Assembly (NCBI GenBank): GCA_016194835.1
Contig: JACQAU010000300.1
Coordinates: forward strand, 1 to 7,412
DNA length: 7,412 nt
From: Deltaproteobacteria bacterium
Lineage (GTDB): Bacteria > Bdellovibrionota > UBA1018
Reading direction: 5' to 3'
Shown here one piece after another: positions 1 through 6,646 of the stretch. Numbering within the stretch: the first letter of the stretch is position 1; every line of letters begins with the position of its first letter. The notes beneath the pieces are model-generated. The model was not told the DNA's origin. It saw nothing but the letters and a program-made list of their open reading frames with translations, and did not search any database. The translations under genes were made by a program, and so were the position numbers.

Positions 1-201
1 TATGTGTGACTTACTTTGCAACATTTGCTGAGGCGTATAAAAAGACAAAAGCTTTTATTCGCTTTTACAACGAAAAGCGAATCCATGGATCAATCGGTTA
101 CATCACCCCGACCGAAGCCATGGATAAATTAAAGAGGGGCAAATTATTACACATAGAAACTATATATATGTAATTTCCGTGTCCAGAAAAAGGGGTTGAC
201 A
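1..201 (+). mobile_element. Right end of an insertion sequence (partial, cut by window edge)
   Basis: The segment holds the 3' part of a transposase gene followed by about 28 bp of non-coding end sequence. The stretch at 181-201, gtccagaaaaaggggttgaca, has the look of a terminal inverted repeat and ends in CA, as expected for a TG...CA element. The matching left end lies outside the window, so neither the inverted repeat nor a target duplication can be confirmed. The exact right boundary (201 to 203) is inferred. Confidence 0.6.
3..173 (+). CDS. DDE transposase, C-terminal fragment (IS3-like integrase core)
   Basis: A frame open from the left window edge encodes 56 residues and stops at 171-173. 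Its centre reads FYNEKRIHGSIGYITPTEAM, the signature that closes the retroviral-integrase-like catalytic core of IS3-type and related transposases (YN..R.H..LGY.TP). The catalytic Asp and Glu residues lie upstream and are not in the window. The enzyme would cut and join the ends of the element carrying it. The IS3-family assignment rests on this motif alone; IS481-type elements share it. The gene is incomplete only because the window starts inside it; nothing visible shows that it is inactive. Confidence 0.75.
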   Translation, partial: CVTYFATFAEAYKKTKAFIRFYNEKRIHGSIGYITPTEAMDKLKRGKLLHIETIYM

Positions 202-294
202 GTGTTCTCACAATCTGCAGAAGAAAAAATGTTAACCAGTTCTATTTCTGCAACACCCAAATTTGCTGCACTAAATATTACTTATCATTTTTGA
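202..294 (+). pseudogene. Possible 3' remnant of an outer-membrane beta-barrel protein gene
   Basis: Directly after the insertion-sequence end, a frame of about 30 codons runs to a TGA at 292-294 with no plausible start of its own. Its last residues, KFAALNITYHF, match the C-terminal signature of outer-membrane beta barrels: a terminal Phe, Tyr two residues before it, and hydrophobic residues at alternating positions further back (Ile, Leu, Ala). BAM recognises this signal. The simplest reading is that the element inserted into, or deleted up to, the 3' end of a porin-like gene. The fragment is short, so chance cannot be excluded. Confidence 0.4.
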
Positions 295-413
295 TTGAGA
301 ACTGCTTTTATTTTTTTGTACTTGTGCATTGAAACATAAATTTCTTTCATATACGGACTAGTATGATCTATCTATGTTTATTTCATGATTATAATATGTT
401 ACCCATTATAAAT
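295..413 (+). other. AT-rich leader before tatD, no clear promoter
   Basis: This stretch is AT-rich, with a T-run at about 307-317. TTGAGA at 295-300 resembles a -35 box but has no good -10 partner 16-18 bp downstream. No strong hairpin is seen. It includes 363-413, which is in frame with tatD and could be translated if the upstream ATG at 363 is used. Confidence 0.3.
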
Positions 414-1190
414 ATGCTTATTGACACTCACTGCCACTTGGATTCAGACTTTTCGCCTAAAATAATTCCTGACTTGCTCAGAGAGGCAACTCTCGCCGAT
501 GTTTCTATTATGATTGCAGTTGCTACAGAGCTTGATTCGGTAAAAAAAGTATCTGAAATCTCTAGTCAATATGAAAATGTTTTCTGCACAGCCGGTATTC
601 ATCCTCACGAAGCGAAAAAATTTAATATTTCAGATGTATTGATCTTAAAAGAAGCTGCCACTAATCCAAAGTGCAAAGCTATTGGTGAAATTGGTTTGGA
701 TTATCATTACAAATTTTCAACCCCAGAAGAACAAAAGTATACGCTGGAGCAACAACTAAACTTAGCAGCAAAACTTGGATTGCCAGTGGTGATCCATTCT
801 AGGGAGGCAGAAGAGGATCTGGAAATATCATTAAGTCGTTATGCAAAACGAGTGAAAGCAGGAGTAATTCCAGGAGTTCTTCACTGTTTTACTGGCACAA
901 AGGAATTTGGTCTGAAATGTTTGGACTTAGGTTTTTATGTTTCTTTTTCGGGTATTTTAACTTTCAAGAATGCAGATAGCATTAGAGAGTGTGCCCGAGT
1001 TTTTCCTTTGGATCGCATAGTGATCGAGACGGATGCTCCTTTTTTGGCACCAGTTCCTTGGCGTGGTAAAAAATGTGAGCCAAGCTACCTTAAGCTGACC
1101 GCTCAAAAGCTAGCCGAAATTAGAGGTATGTCTTTTGACGAAGTAGCAAAAGTGACCACAGAAAATGCAAAAAGACTTTTTAATATATAA
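414..1190 (+). CDS. tatD: TatD-family metal-dependent hydrolase (DNase)
   Basis: TatD-family proteins are TIM-barrel amidohydrolases with metal-dependent 3'-5' exonuclease or endonuclease activity on DNA, in the cytoplasm. From the ATG at 414 the protein has 258 residues, the usual family length, and opens MLIDTHCHLD like E. coli YcfH. The metal ligands are in place: His6 and His8 (HCH), Glu92 in GEIGLDYH, His128 in VIHSRE, His157 in LHCFTG and Asp207 in ETDAPFLAP. The frame stays open to an ATG at 363, which would add 17 residues without family support. An ATG at 396 is a third option. None has a good Shine-Dalgarno sequence; GGAC before 363 is the best. The close paralogues (TatD, YcfH, YjjV) cannot be separated firmly, but the start favours the YcfH subgroup. 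It stands alone, converging on the thiolase. Confidence 0.92.
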   Translation: MLIDTHCHLDSDFSPKIIPDLLREATLADVSIMIAVATELDSVKKVSEISSQYENVFCTAGIHPHEAKKFNISDVLILKEAATNPKCKAIGEIGLDYHYKFSTPEEQKYTLEQQLNLAAKLGLPVVIHSREAEEDLEISLSRYAKRVKAGVIPGVLHCFTGTKEFGLKCLDLGFYVSFSGILTFKNADSIRECARVFPLDRIVIETDAPFLAPVPWRGKKCEPSYLKLTAQKLAEIRGMSFDEVAKVTTENAKRLFNI

Positions 1191-1199
1191 AATATTTTT

Positions 1200-2480
1200 C
1201 TACGCAGCCTCAACCAGCATTACAACACCTAGCCCGCTGCCGGCGCAAACAGAGACAAGGGCTAGTTTTTTACCTCTGACTTTTAATTCATGCAAAGCTT
1301 GTAAGATCAGTCTCACTCCTGTAGCTCCAAACGGATGTCCTAAGGGAATGCTGCCTCCATTTACATTAAATTTTGACATATCTACTTGGCCAATTGGTCG
1401 ATCCAATCCTAATTTATCTTTAGCAAATTCTTTTGATTCGATCGCTCGGATTGACGATAAAACCTGAGCCGCAAAAGCTTCGTGCATTTCGATTAAATCA
1501 ATATCTTCCCAGCTAACGTCTGCTTGCTTTAGCATGCGTGGAATTGCATAAACTGGACCTATTAGTAAAGGTTCCTTTTTTATGTCAATAGCAGCGGCTG
1601 CGTAACCTCTTAAAAAACCCAATGGTTTCATTTTATATTCTTCTGCTTTTTTTTCACTCATCATTAGGATGGCACTCGCTCCATCTGTTAGCGGGCTCGC
1701 ATTTCCCGCTGTGATTGTTCCATCTTTATAAAAAACAGGTTTCAGCATTGCCAGTTTTTCTAGTGTTGTATCAGCTCGAATATCCGTATCTCGATCAACT
1801 ACTTTCCCATCAGGAGTACCAATAGTAACTACATGCGATTTGTAAAAGCCACGTTCCCAGGCATTATGAGCCTTAATATGGCTATCTAATGCATATTTGT
1901 CTTGTATTTCGCGCGAAACTCCAAAAACTCTAGCCATCAAATCCCCAGATTGACCCATCGTAAGACCAGTTGTGGGTTCTTTGATTCCCGGAGCATGTGG
2001 CATTAGGTGTTTAGGTTTAAATTCAGTTAACTTGGATAGTTTCTGGGCCGTGGTTTTTGATCTCATTAGATCCTGAAAAAAATCAGTCGCGTCCTGGCTG
2101 AAAAGTGCACGAATAGAACTAATTGACTCGGCTCCTCCTGCCATCCCAACCTCTATTTGGCCGGATTGAATTTTTGCAGCAATTGCACTTACGCACTCAG
2201 CAGAAGAGGCACAATAACGATTTACAGTAGTGCAAGGAATTTCAGCGGGTAACCCTGAATCAAACAAAGCCTCTCTAGCCACGTTTGTGCCTTCTGGAGG
2301 GGGACACACTATACCAAAATATAGCTCTTGGACTAGTTTAGGGTCGCAATCACTTCTAGCTATTGTCTCTCTAAGAACAAAGCCTCCTAATGTAGCAGCT
2401 GGCATTTTCTGAAAAACAGACCTAGACCTGACAAATGGAGTTCTGACTCCATTGACAAACACAACCCGATTTTGGTTCAT
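1200..2480 (-). CDS. fadI: 3-ketoacyl-CoA thiolase, FadI / trifunctional-protein beta type
   Basis: The enzyme performs the last step of fatty-acid beta-oxidation, cleaving 3-ketoacyl-CoA with CoA to acetyl-CoA and a shortened acyl-CoA. The 426 residues match FadI (about 436 in E. coli) along their length. Cys90 in NRYCASSAE is the acyl-accepting nucleophile. His334 lies in EMHEAFAAQ, and this HEAF in place of the NEAF of AtoB-type thiolases is typical of FadI and the mitochondrial trifunctional beta subunit. His382 lies in GGSIPLGHPFGATG and Cys412 in CAGSGLG. The loop around residues 145-180 (HLMP, TTGLTMGQSGD) is also FadI-like. The start at 2480 is supported by AGGAGA 10 nt upstream. The usual partner, a FadJ-type hydratase/dehydrogenase, is not adjacent; whether it exists elsewhere cannot be seen. 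Confidence 0.93.
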   Translation of the reverse strand: MNQNRVVFVNGVRTPFVRSRSVFQKMPAATLGGFVLRETIARSDCDPKLVQELYFGIVCPPPEGTNVAREALFDSGLPAEIPCTTVNRYCASSAECVSAIAAKIQSGQIEVGMAGGAESISSIRALFSQDATDFFQDLMRSKTTAQKLSKLTEFKPKHLMPHAPGIKEPTTGLTMGQSGDLMARVFGVSREIQDKYALDSHIKAHNAWERGFYKSHVVTIGTPDGKVVDRDTDIRADTTLEKLAMLKPVFYKDGTITAGNASPLTDGASAILMMSEKKAEEYKMKPLGFLRGYAAAAIDIKKEPLLIGPVYAIPRMLKQADVSWEDIDLIEMHEAFAAQVLSSIRAIESKEFAKDKLGLDRPIGQVDMSKFNVNGGSIPLGHPFGATGVRLILQALHELKVRGKKLALVSVCAGSGLGVVMLVEAA

Positions 2481-2538
2481 AAACTAAGTTTCTCCTGATA
2501 AACTTATAACTGAAATATTTTTTTTAAGCACTAATTTT
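2481..2538. promoter_or_regulatory. Divergent intergenic region (thiolase / glycosyltransferase)
   Basis: These 58 bp separate two genes read outwards, so promoters for both probably lie here or reach into the coding ends. A TATAAG on the minus strand (2503-2508) is a possible -10 for the thiolase, but no matching -35 is evident. For the plus-strand gene I see no convincing promoter and no Shine-Dalgarno sequence before the ATG at 2539. No operator-like palindrome is seen beyond the short TTATAA. Confidence 0.35.
2491..2496 (-). promoter_or_regulatory. Ribosome binding site of the thiolase gene
   Basis: AGGAGA on the minus strand, followed by a 10-nt spacer to the ATG at 2480-2478. It is one of the clearest Shine-Dalgarno sequences in the window and fixes the thiolase start. 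Confidence 0.7.
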
Positions 2539-4209
2539 ATGAATAAATACTTTTTAAGTCCTTTTTTAAAACATCTTTGGACGCATCCCGGGCATCTATT
2601 GTGGGTAGTTCTGGCCTATCTGCCATTGCTTGGCACAATGAATATTCTCATGATTGGCAATCAAAAATTGTATTTTAATATTGCAATGGAAATGCGTGAA
2701 CGAGCCAGCCTGCTCACTCCGTATCTTTTGGGTGAGCCAAATTATCTCAGACCGCCTTTTCAGTTGTGGCTGATGCTTTTTAGTTGGAAGGTGTTTGGTT
2801 TCAATTTATGGGCCACCTTGCTGCCGTCTGTTATTTTTCTTTTAATTACTGCGTGGCTTTTAGGAGAGATTTCAGGATTTCTTCATGAAAGAAGATGGTT
2901 TATTAACTCAGGGCTTTGGTTTGCGATTGCATTAGGCACTGTGCTTTTTGGAACAATCTATCAAACTGAAATTTATGTCTGTTTTTTTTACACGGCAAGC
3001 TGGTGGGCCATGCTTAAGTTCTTATATAAGCCAATTGGTTTTCGTGATCGAAAATGGTTATACGTTGCTTTCACATTAGCAGGAATTTCTGCATTAGTTA
3101 AAAATCCAATTTACCCATTGATTTGGAGTATGGGAGTTTTGTCATATCTGATTTTATCGGGAGAATGGGAGCTTTTTAGAGAAAAATGTTTACGCCGTTC
3201 TTTCTTGATTGGTATTCTAGTAGGGATTTCTTGGTATGTATTTATTTTTGCTAATGATCGACAAAGGGCTTGGACTCATTGCTTACAACAACTATCGTTA
3301 GAAACACTTAACAACACAGACTCTGTGTTTGGATTATGGTTGTCGTTTCTGTATTTGTGTTTTCCTTTTACATTAATGATTTTTGTGGCTATTCGTACGC
3401 TTATTAAAAAAGGCCGCAGAGTGTCTAACCTTGTTTTGTTTGCTATAAGTTGGGTTTGGCCTATTGTTTTGGTTTTTAGCTTTTTCAATTATAGAAACCA
3501 TTCTTATGCCTATCTTCTTGTGCCACTTTTTGCTCTTCTGGCAGATTGGGCTTACTTTCGTGTAGGAAGGACAAAAATTTTTAGAGCAGTTGTAGTTATA
3601 AGTGGTGTTTGTATCTTCCTGTTTTCTAGCAGTCTTGCTTTACTTGTTTATAGGGGAGAATTTGCGTCATTTTGGATTGCTTTAGGATTTGTTGTTTGCG
3701 GAATTTGGATCCTTGTTTGTTCTTTAAAAGACTGGATGCGTGGTATGATACTTTGTTGTTTGGTATCAGTGTTTTTATTTAGAGCCACTATTAGTGTAAT
3801 GGGTGAGTGGGATCTGTCCGTATTAAAGAATACCGTCATCAATAAACCTTCTGCCTCAATTGGATTTTTAGACGAAGAAAATGATCTTTGGAGTGATGTT
3901 GGGCTCTTGTCGGTTACTATTAAAAAACCTATTTTAAGATTAACAAATCTTGATCAGATTACGGAGCATTTACAGAAAGGTGGCATAGTGGCTTTAGACG
4001 AAGAACAAGCTAAAAACAATATTAGAACCATCGAAGCAAAGTTGTTAGGCAAGGGTGATTTTCGTATTTTAGAAGAAAAAATCTGGCCCCGTTGGCAAAG
4101 GAAGTCTAAATTTCCACTGAAACAGTTTTTAAAAGAAGGAAAAACTGGTGTCAGTGATTTTGTAGAGCTTACACAGCAGCAATATAAAATTTTATGGCTT
4201 AAGGGGTAA
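2539..4209 (+). CDS. ArnT/PMT-like integral-membrane glycosyltransferase
   Basis: The 556 residues form about 11-13 hydrophobic helices (roughly residues 19-415), then a soluble tail of about 135 residues, the layout of ArnT and related GT39/GT83 enzymes. These transfer a sugar from a polyprenyl-phosphate carrier to lipid A, protein or another acceptor on the periplasmic face. Family landmarks are visible: the first periplasmic loop with MEMRERASLLTPYLLGEP and YLRPPFQLW (residues 50-77; family form LTPYLNGEP...KPPL..W), LVKNP at 186-190 (family K.P), and RNHSYAYLLVPLFALLADW (319-337; family pattern YLLPL.PALALL). The loop position normally occupied by Asp or Glu is Asn41-Gln42 (GNQKLYF); a second acidic position appears kept as Glu144. 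Neighbours do not reveal the substrate. There is no Shine-Dalgarno sequence before the ATG. The 3' end overlaps tolB by 11 bp. Confidence 0.78.
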   Translation: MNKYFLSPFLKHLWTHPGHLLWVVLAYLPLLGTMNILMIGNQKLYFNIAMEMRERASLLTPYLLGEPNYLRPPFQLWLMLFSWKVFGFNLWATLLPSVIFLLITAWLLGEISGFLHERRWFINSGLWFAIALGTVLFGTIYQTEIYVCFFYTASWWAMLKFLYKPIGFRDRKWLYVAFTLAGISALVKNPIYPLIWSMGVLSYLILSGEWELFREKCLRRSFLIGILVGISWYVFIFANDRQRAWTHCLQQLSLETLNNTDSVFGLWLSFLYLCFPFTLMIFVAIRTLIKKGRRVSNLVLFAISWVWPIVLVFSFFNYRNHSYAYLLVPLFALLADWAYFRVGRTKIFRAVVVISGVCIFLFSSSLALLVYRGEFASFWIALGFVVCGIWILVCSLKDWMRGMILCCLVSVFLFRATISVMGEWDLSVLKNTVINKPSASIGFLDEENDLWSDVGLLSVTIKKPILRLTNLDQITEHLQKGGIVALDEEQAKNNIRTIEAKLLGKGDFRILEEKIWPRWQRKSKFPLKQFLKEGKTGVSDFVELTQQQYKILWLKG

Positions 4210-5557
4210 TGGCTTGTACCACATTTGGTGACACGGACCACTTAGGTGTCACACAGTTTCCGAGACCATAGGTCAGCCGTTTCACAAAAGTCCCATCAAT
4301 ATTCATAACATAAATGTTTTGAGTGCCAGTCCGATTGGAGCTGAAAATCACAAAGTTTCCATCTGGACTAAAATAAGGATCTTCGTTGTTGCCTTGATTT
4401 TTAGTGAGTCTTTCTATATGCGTACCATCAGGGTTCATAATGAAAACATCAAAAATGTTATCAATCCATCCTGCAAAAGCAATTTTGTTATTTTGAGGTG
4501 ACCAATGTGGAGTTGCATTGTATCTACCAGCATAAGTTAAGCGCTGCAGCCGACTTCCATCCAGCGCAATACTGTAAATCATAGACATCCCGGTTCTTGA
4601 AGAAACAAAAATCAGTGTCTTACCGTCTGGACTCCAAGATGGATCCACATCTACACCAAAAGATGATGTAAGGCGAGTTGCGTTTAATGTAGTCAAATCA
4701 AGTGAGAAAACCTCTGGATTTCCCAAAAAACTCATCGTTATAGCTATTTTTTTGCCATCTGGTGAATATGCAGCTCCGCTGTTAATGCCTTTGCGGTTAG
4801 ATAGCAAACGAATTGTACTTGTTGGAAAATCATACTCATAAAGATCAATGTTTTTGATGTTGTTTTTTCGTTTTGTAAAAAGAGAATAAGCAATTTTTGT
4901 TCCATCTGGGCTCCATGCAGGAGCAATAGCAATGGAGCGGTGTTCTGTAATTTGCTTAATGCCTCCTCCATCAAAGTCCATAACGTAAATTTCTTTTTTT
5001 CCCGTCAGATCACAGCTCATTGCAATTTTAGTTAAGAAAATGCCTGGTTTTCCAGTTAATGAAAAAATAATGTCATTGGCAAAACTGTGAGCCAAAGTTT
5101 TAACATCTGACAAACCTGCCAAGTATTTTTTTGCAAAAATTTGTTTTTGACCCAAAACATCGTAAAGATGTCCCTGAAATACTAGTGTGTTTCCGTCTAG
5201 ATTTAGTTCTGTTTTAATCAAAAACTCAGTACCGACGCTTGACCAATCTGAAAATTTAAAGCTATCTAGAACAATCCCGGTATTTTTTGGATCTTCAATA
5301 AAAGCAGCAGAAGAAAGAAAGCGAAACAGGTCCATAAAGTCTAAATCTAGAGTTATAATTTTATGTATTGTTTGCTTAGCTTGGATAATAGAAACATTGC
5401 TTTGTAGGGCTAAATTGTTTTTGATTTCTGGTAAGGCAAGGATAGATTTTTTTGTCCTTGCTGTGCCTACAGCAATGTATAATTTTTCGTCCGCATATGA
5501 TGCAGTTGATATGAACATGAGTGCAGCTAATATACTCATCTTATAGAATGTGCACAT
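4199..5557 (-). CDS. tolB: TolB, periplasmic beta-propeller of the Tol-Pal system
   Basis: TolB is a periplasmic protein that binds Pal and TolA and helps control outer-membrane constriction at division. From the ATG at 5557 it has 452 residues. A signal peptide (MCTFYKMSILAALMFISTASYA) carries one Lys, a hydrophobic core and probable cleavage after SYA. An N-terminal alpha/beta domain (about 23-165) contains AAFIEDP and a DW element typical of TolB. A propeller follows with PD40 blade motifs at about 215 (WSPDG), 264 (YSPDG), 308 (WSPDG), 352 (WSPQN), 396 (FSPDG) and 439 (KWS). The frame is open to 5614, overlapping the upstream gene, but that longer form would bury the signal peptide behind 19 residues. 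The ATG at 5539 would lose the basic residue. The gene starts 7 nt after the tolR-tolA stop, in one operon. Confidence 0.93.
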   Translation of the reverse strand: MCTFYKMSILAALMFISTASYADEKLYIAVGTARTKKSILALPEIKNNLALQSNVSIIQAKQTIHKIITLDLDFMDLFRFLSSAAFIEDPKNTGIVLDSFKFSDWSSVGTEFLIKTELNLDGNTLVFQGHLYDVLGQKQIFAKKYLAGLSDVKTLAHSFANDIIFSLTGKPGIFLTKIAMSCDLTGKKEIYVMDFDGGGIKQITEHRSIAIAPAWSPDGTKIAYSLFTKRKNNIKNIDLYEYDFPTSTIRLLSNRKGINSGAAYSPDGKKIAITMSFLGNPEVFSLDLTTLNATRLTSSFGVDVDPSWSPDGKTLIFVSSRTGMSMIYSIALDGSRLQRLTYAGRYNATPHWSPQNNKIAFAGWIDNIFDVFIMNPDGTHIERLTKNQGNNEDPYFSPDGNFVIFSSNRTGTQNIYVMNIDGTFVKRLTYGLGNCVTPKWSVSPNVVQAITP

Positions 5558-5564
5558 ACGGATA

Positions 5565-6641
5565 TTATAAAGGAAACCCAAGCAAAACACCATTGAGTAA
5601 GAGTTCTTTTGCAATTTCTCTGGGTGGTATCGGATAAGGCTGGCTAGCTTGCAGTGTCTTAATTACCATCTCATCAAAGGTTTGATTGTTTGACACCTTA
5701 ATAAACTGAAAATGTCTTAAATACCCTTTTTGATCTATATGAATTTGCACTTGTGCAGATAAATCTTGCCGACTCAACCACACAGGTAACGCCCAATTTT
5801 GCTGTAGGTGGTCTTTTAAAGAGTCATAATAACTGCCTTCCATATTCTCTTTGGCATCTTGCGAAATGCTAGAGCCCTTTGAAAGTATATTTCCCTTAAG
5901 TAAGACTTGAGTTTCATTAGATTCAGGAGAAACTTTTTCTAAAGCTTTGATTCGAGAAAGTGCATTTTTCATTTTATATTGTCTATTTTTGACTGGATTT
6001 GTCGCCTTAGGCTTAAGCACCATGTTATCTGATCTCTCAATTGTTTTTGCTTTCTTGTGCTGCGTGTTTTTTAATTGTTTAGCTGCTTCTTCGGCTTTTT
6101 CTAAAGCCAGACTAAGTTCTTGTGAGGGTTTGTTTTGGGCTACTAGGTCTTTTTTTAAATAATCTGGCAGACCGACTAAATCCACTTTTAAAGTAGGTAC
6201 AAAAGGAACGACTTTTGAGGGGAAGCTAAAACCTCTAAACCACAGCATAGCACTAATTTTTGCCTTTTTTACTTCTCCCATAATTTGCGCAACATACCCA
6301 TATGGTAAATTTTGATCAGCCTGCACTACAACTTGAACTTGTGGCTTTACGGCAGCAATTGCTTCGAGCCTTACTCTCAAAGTACCAGGTTCAATTTGTT
6401 TTTCGTTCATAAAAATCTGTCTCCACTTGTTTACAACAAGCACTAGTTGATCTGGCACTTCGCTCAGTGTGCCTGTATCTGCCTTTGGCAAATCGACCTG
6501 AATGCCTTGCTGCATTAATGGTGCAGAGATCATAAAAATAATCAATAAAACAAGCATTACATCCACTAGTGGTGTTACATTAATCTCTGCTAATGTAGTT
6601 GGTGTAGAATTTGTGTTTTGTCTTGCAGAAGAAAATCCCAT
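5565..6641 (-). CDS. tolR: TolR-TolA fusion: TolR module plus TolA/TonB-type C-terminal domain
   Basis: One 358-residue frame joins two Tol proteins. Residues 1-130 are a near-complete TolR: MGFSSA, then AEINVTPLVDVMLVLLIIFM with the proton-path Asp27 in the membrane helix, APLMQQGIQVDLPKA, and the periplasmic fold ending VVVQADQNLPYGYVAQIMGE and KKAKIS. TolR is normally about 140 residues. Residues 148-165 (VPTLKVDLVGLPDYLKKD) resemble the segment just outside the membrane in some TolA/TonB proteins. Residues 170-265 are a Lys/Glu/Gln-rich, probably helical linker. Residues 270-358 form a TolA/TonB C-terminal domain: NWALP, a strand ending IHIDQKG, FDEMV, and QPYPIPP. There is no membrane helix or SHLS motif in the TolA part. 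It lies between tolQ (5-nt gap) and tolB (7-nt gap), where tolR and tolA normally are separate. It may be a natural fusion or the product of a deletion. Confidence 0.8.
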   Translation of the reverse strand: MGFSSARQNTNSTPTTLAEINVTPLVDVMLVLLIIFMISAPLMQQGIQVDLPKADTGTLSEVPDQLVLVVNKWRQIFMNEKQIEPGTLRVRLEAIAAVKPQVQVVVQADQNLPYGYVAQIMGEVKKAKISAMLWFRGFSFPSKVVPFVPTLKVDLVGLPDYLKKDLVAQNKPSQELSLALEKAEEAAKQLKNTQHKKAKTIERSDNMVLKPKATNPVKNRQYKMKNALSRIKALEKVSPESNETQVLLKGNILSKGSSISQDAKENMEGSYYDSLKDHLQQNWALPVWLSRQDLSAQVQIHIDQKGYLRHFQFIKVSNNQTFDEMVIKTLQASQPYPIPPREIAKELLLNGVLLGFPL

Positions 6642-6646
6642 AAATT

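Noticed and set aside
196..201. TTGACA at the insertion-sequence end as an outward-facing -35 box
   Set aside because: The hexamer is a perfect -35, but 16-18 bp downstream the sequence is cagaag/agaaga-like with no -10 resemblance, so a hybrid promoter here is not supported.
295..324. Promoter for tatD with TTGAGA at 295-300
   Set aside because: The best -10 positions 17-18 bp downstream read GTACTT or TACTTG, too far from consensus to call.
1169..1198. Inverted repeats AAAAAGACTTTTT and AAAATATTTT at the end of tatD as a bidirectional terminator
   Set aside because: The stems are almost purely A-T, the first has a one-base loop, and the first lies inside the coding region; neither would form a stable terminator hairpin.
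1165..1467. Plus-strand 100-codon open frame overlapping the end of tatD and the thiolase
   Set aside because: It is a shadow of the thiolase C-terminal coding region in the opposite strand; the composition shows no protein family signal.
5187..5546. Plus-strand 119-codon open frame opposite tolB
   Set aside because: It lies fully antisense to well-conserved tolB sequence, has no recognisable motif, and has no Shine-Dalgarno or neighbour support.
6190..6265. A frameshift hiding a separate TolA membrane helix at the TolR/TolA junction
   Set aside because: I read the two other minus-strand frames here. One hits stops quickly (ending YAVV-stop). The other gives a moderately hydrophobic stretch (VLCCGLEVLASP...) that also ends in a stop before the TolA part. 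Neither gives a convincing TolA start plus helix, though a deletion cannot be excluded.
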